A stretch of 7,223 bases of DNA from Anaerorhabdus sp036641015. GTDB taxonomy: Bacteria > Bacillota_I > Bacilli_A > Erysipelotrichales > Erysipelotrichaceae. The position numbers and the translations under genes were made by a program. The notes under the pieces were generated by a model. The model ran no database searches. It saw nothing but the letters and a program-made list of their open reading frames with translations, and was not told the origin of the DNA. Positions 5,037 through 7,223 of this stretch are shown here, in pieces. The DNA lies in contig NZ_JAVWFO010000068.1 in the NCBI RefSeq assembly GCF_036641015.1, positions 1 to 7,223 on the forward strand, in the 5' to 3' direction. The first letter of the stretch is position 1. Each line of letters opens with the position of its first letter.

Positions 5037-7190
5037 ATGATTAAAGGCGGACGTTTAACAATTCCTACAGATTTAGATATGATTAAAGAAACATTAGCAT
5101 TAAAAGAAGAATTAGATGCTGATGCAATTCGTGACTGTGATGGAACAATAATGCCAGATGAATTACTTGAAAGTAATGGCAAAATATATGCAACATACTA
5201 TACAACAAGAAAAGATAACGAATGGGCGGAAGCAAACCCAGAAGAGGTACAACAAGAGTATTTAATTACAGATCGTTATACTGCAAGAAATACAACGTTA
5301 GAAATTAAACTAATGCATGGATTTCATACTCAACAATTAAAAGTAAATGAAATTGATGATCCAAAAGAATGGTGGGAAGTAATTGATAGAACTACTGGAG
5401 AAATAGTTCCTACTGATAAATGGAATTATGTATCTGAAACAGGCTGTGTAGTTATTGAAACTATAAAATATCATGAATATACAGTAAGCTTTCTAGCGTT
5501 CCTTATTTGGGATCCAGTTCATATGTATAACTTTATTACTAATGATTGGAAGGATGCACCTCATCAATGTACATTTGATGTTCGTCAACCTAAAACACAA
5601 GCACATGTAAAAGAAAAACTACGTCAATTTTGTATAGACAATCCACATATTGATGTAATTAGATTCACAACATTCTTTCATCAATTTACATTAACATTTG
5701 ATGATCAAAAAAGAGAAAAATATGTTGAGTGGTTTGGCTATAGTGCAAGTGTAAGTCCTTATATTTTAAGACAATTTGAAAAATGGGCAGGATATAAATT
5801 CAGACCAGAGTTTATTGTGGATCAAGGATATCACAATTCTATATTTAGAATTCCTAGTAAAGAATTCAGAGATTTTATTGAATTTCAACAAATTGAAGTT
5901 AGTAAATTAGCTAAAGAATTAGTGGATATTGTTCATAGCTATGGTAAAGAAGCAATGATGTTTTTGGGAGATCATTGGATTGGTACAGAACCTTTTGGTA
6001 AACACTTTGAAAATATTGGATTAGATGCAGTAGTAGGATCAGTAGGTAATGGTGTTACAATGCGTATGATTTCAGATATTAAAGGTGTTAAGTATACAGA
6101 AGGTAGATTCCTACCATATTTCTTCCCAGATGTATTTAATGAAAATGGAGATCCTATTAAAGAAGCAAATGAAAATTGGCTTCAAGCACGTCGTGCAATG
6201 TTAAGAAGTCCATTAGATCGTATTGGTTATGGTGGATATTTAAAACTTGCTGTTGAGTGGCCAGGATTTATTGATACAATTAAAAATGTTATTAGCGAAT
6301 TTAGACAAATTCATGAATATACAAATCAAACTAAATCTTATACAGCACCATTTAAAGTAGCTATTTTAAATTCGTGGGGTAGTATTCGAAGATGGATGAA
6401 TAACCAAGTGCATCACGCTATTTGGTATCGTGAAATTTATAGTTATGTTGGTGTTATTGAATGTTTAAGCGGTATGCCAATTGATGTAGAATTTATTAGT
6501 TTTGACGATGTACGTAATGGTATTGATTCAGATATCAAGGTTATTATTAATGCTGGTACTCAAGGTACATCTTGGACAGGCGGAGATAATTGGATTGATG
6601 AAGAGATTGTAACTAAGATTAGAGAATTCGTTGATCTTGGTGGAGGATTTATCGGGGTAGGAGAACCAACATCTTATCAACACCAAGGAAGATTCTTCCA
6701 ATTGAGTGATGTAATGGGTGTGGATAAAGAAGTTGGATTCACTCTAAGTCATGATAAATACAATACACTAAATGCTAAACACTTTATCTTAGAAGATATT
6801 GAAGAGCCAGTAGATTTTGGAGAAGGTATGGCAAGCATTTATGCGCAAGGTGATAATTATCAAGTGCTTGCGATGGATCAAAAATATTGCCAATTAGTAA
6901 CTAACCAATATGGAAAGGGTAGAAGTGTTTACTTTGCAGGTCTACCATATTCTCCACAAAACTGTCGTTTACTTCTTCGTGCAATATATTTTGCAGCAAG
7001 TGAAGAAAACAATATGAAAAAATACTTTGTAACAAATATGAATACCGAAATCGCTGCATTCCCATCGGTAAACAAAGTAGTTATCATTAATAACTCAAAT
7101 AATGATGTTAAAACAGATTTATACATTGAAGGAAAAGTCCATGGAACTTATGATTTAAAGGCTATGGAAATGAAATGGATCGAATTATAA
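5037..7190 (+). CDS. gnpA: GH112 galactosyl-N-acetylhexosamine phosphorylase
   Basis: This 717-residue cytoplasmic enzyme should split a beta-galactoside with inorganic phosphate into alpha-galactose 1-phosphate and the acceptor sugar. In GH112 the usual substrates are lacto-N-biose and galacto-N-biose. A minority of members prefer galactosyl-beta-1,4-L-rhamnose. The length fits the family. Residues ~1-430 form the catalytic barrel, with IRDCDGT (31-37), WDPVHMYN (158-165), RFTTFFHQFTLTFDD (209-223), WFGYSASVSP (232-241) and GDHWIGTEPFG (311-321). D312 corresponds to the general acid Asp313 of the Bifidobacterium longum enzyme. Residues ~437-655 form an amidotransferase-like alpha/beta domain (VAILNSWG, INAGTQG, GGGFIGVGEP) and the rest a small beta domain. 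ATG 5037 is chosen over the in-frame ATG at 5010 because AAGGAG (5026-5031) lies five bases before it, and the earlier start would overlap the upstream gene. This is the last gene of the operon. Exact acceptor specificity is not settled by sequence reading. Confidence 0.93.
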   Translation: MIKGGRLTIPTDLDMIKETLALKEELDADAIRDCDGTIMPDELLESNGKIYATYYTTRKDNEWAEANPEEVQQEYLITDRYTARNTTLEIKLMHGFHTQQLKVNEIDDPKEWWEVIDRTTGEIVPTDKWNYVSETGCVVIETIKYHEYTVSFLAFLIWDPVHMYNFITNDWKDAPHQCTFDVRQPKTQAHVKEKLRQFCIDNPHIDVIRFTTFFHQFTLTFDDQKREKYVEWFGYSASVSPYILRQFEKWAGYKFRPEFIVDQGYHNSIFRIPSKEFRDFIEFQQIEVSKLAKELVDIVHSYGKEAMMFLGDHWIGTEPFGKHFENIGLDAVVGSVGNGVTMRMISDIKGVKYTEGRFLPYFFPDVFNENGDPIKEANENWLQARRAMLRSPLDRIGYGGYLKLAVEWPGFIDTIKNVISEFRQIHEYTNQTKSYTAPFKVAILNSWGSIRRWMNNQVHHAIWYREIYSYVGVIECLSGMPIDVEFISFDDVRNGIDSDIKVIINAGTQGTSWTGGDNWIDEEIVTKIREFVDLGGGFIGVGEPTSYQHQGRFFQLSDVMGVDKEVGFTLSHDKYNTLNAKHFILEDIEEPVDFGEGMASIYAQGDNYQVLAMDQKYCQLVTNQYGKGRSVYFAGLPYSPQNCRLLLRAIYFAASEENNMKKYFVTNMNTEIAAFPSVNKVVIINNSNNDVKTDLYIEGKVHGTYDLKAMEMKWIEL

Positions 7191-7193
7191 GAT

Positions 7194-7219
7194 AAAGGCA
7201 GATGGTATTCTGCCTTTTT
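7194..7219 (+). terminator. Intrinsic terminator of the sugar operon
   Basis: AAAGGCAGA (7194-7202) and TCTGCCTTT (7209-7217) form a perfect 9-bp stem with a 6-base loop. The T-run 7215-7219 overlaps the 3' arm. It starts four bases after the phosphorylase stop codon and closes the operon. Confidence 0.92.
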
Positions 7220-7223
7220 ATTA

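Noticed and set aside
4994..5182. 62-codon open frame on the - strand (and another at 6929-7126)
   Set aside because: These are antisense to well-supported coding sequence, with no start signal and no recognisable features.
1..7223. Mobile elements, CRISPR arrays, tRNA or rRNA genes, phage or defence genes
   Set aside because: No transposase, terminal repeats, regular repeat-spacer pattern, tRNA cloverleaf or defence domain is visible. The window is coherent, metabolic-type sequence.

Overview
The window comes from a low-GC Gram-positive-type bacterium (Firmicutes or a close relative). The evidence is the strongly AT-rich sequence, the A/T-ending codons, the strong AGGAGG-like ribosome binding sites, the lipoprotein-type solute-binding protein and the compact intergenic spaces. 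TGA is used as a stop (5024-5026) and Trp is TGG, so the standard code applies. Genus or species cannot be assigned from the sequence alone.

Layout. (1) Positions 1-645 (+) hold the 3' part of an unrecognised gene that enters from the left edge. (2) A terminator at 644-678, which appears to work in both directions, separates it from a convergent AraC-family regulator (668-1507, -). (3) The AT-rich divergent region 1508-1655 holds the regulator's promoter, the promoter of the right-hand operon, a 21-bp-spaced direct repeat and an imperfect 29-bp palindrome. (4) A five-gene operon on the + strand follows: a sugar-binding lipoprotein (1656-2999), a hairpin in the gap (3018-3052), two CUT1-type permeases (3068-3961 and 3971-4843), a 57-residue two-helix membrane protein (4853-5026) and a GH112 phosphorylase (5037-7190). 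A clear intrinsic terminator lies at 7194-7219.

How it works together. The lipoprotein should capture an oligosaccharide outside the cell and the two permeases should import it. The GH112 enzyme should then cleave a beta-galactoside, probably lacto-N-biose or galacto-N-biose, with phosphate to give galactose 1-phosphate and the second sugar. The AraC-type protein, with its N-terminal cupin-like sugar-sensing domain, is the likely local switch. The operon carries no transporter ATPase and no kinase or epimerase for the products, so those steps must be encoded elsewhere.

Most of the window is a recognisable host-glycan or mucin-type disaccharide uptake locus. The least explained elements are the small membrane protein inside the operon, the architecture of the divergent promoter region and the partial gene at the left edge.
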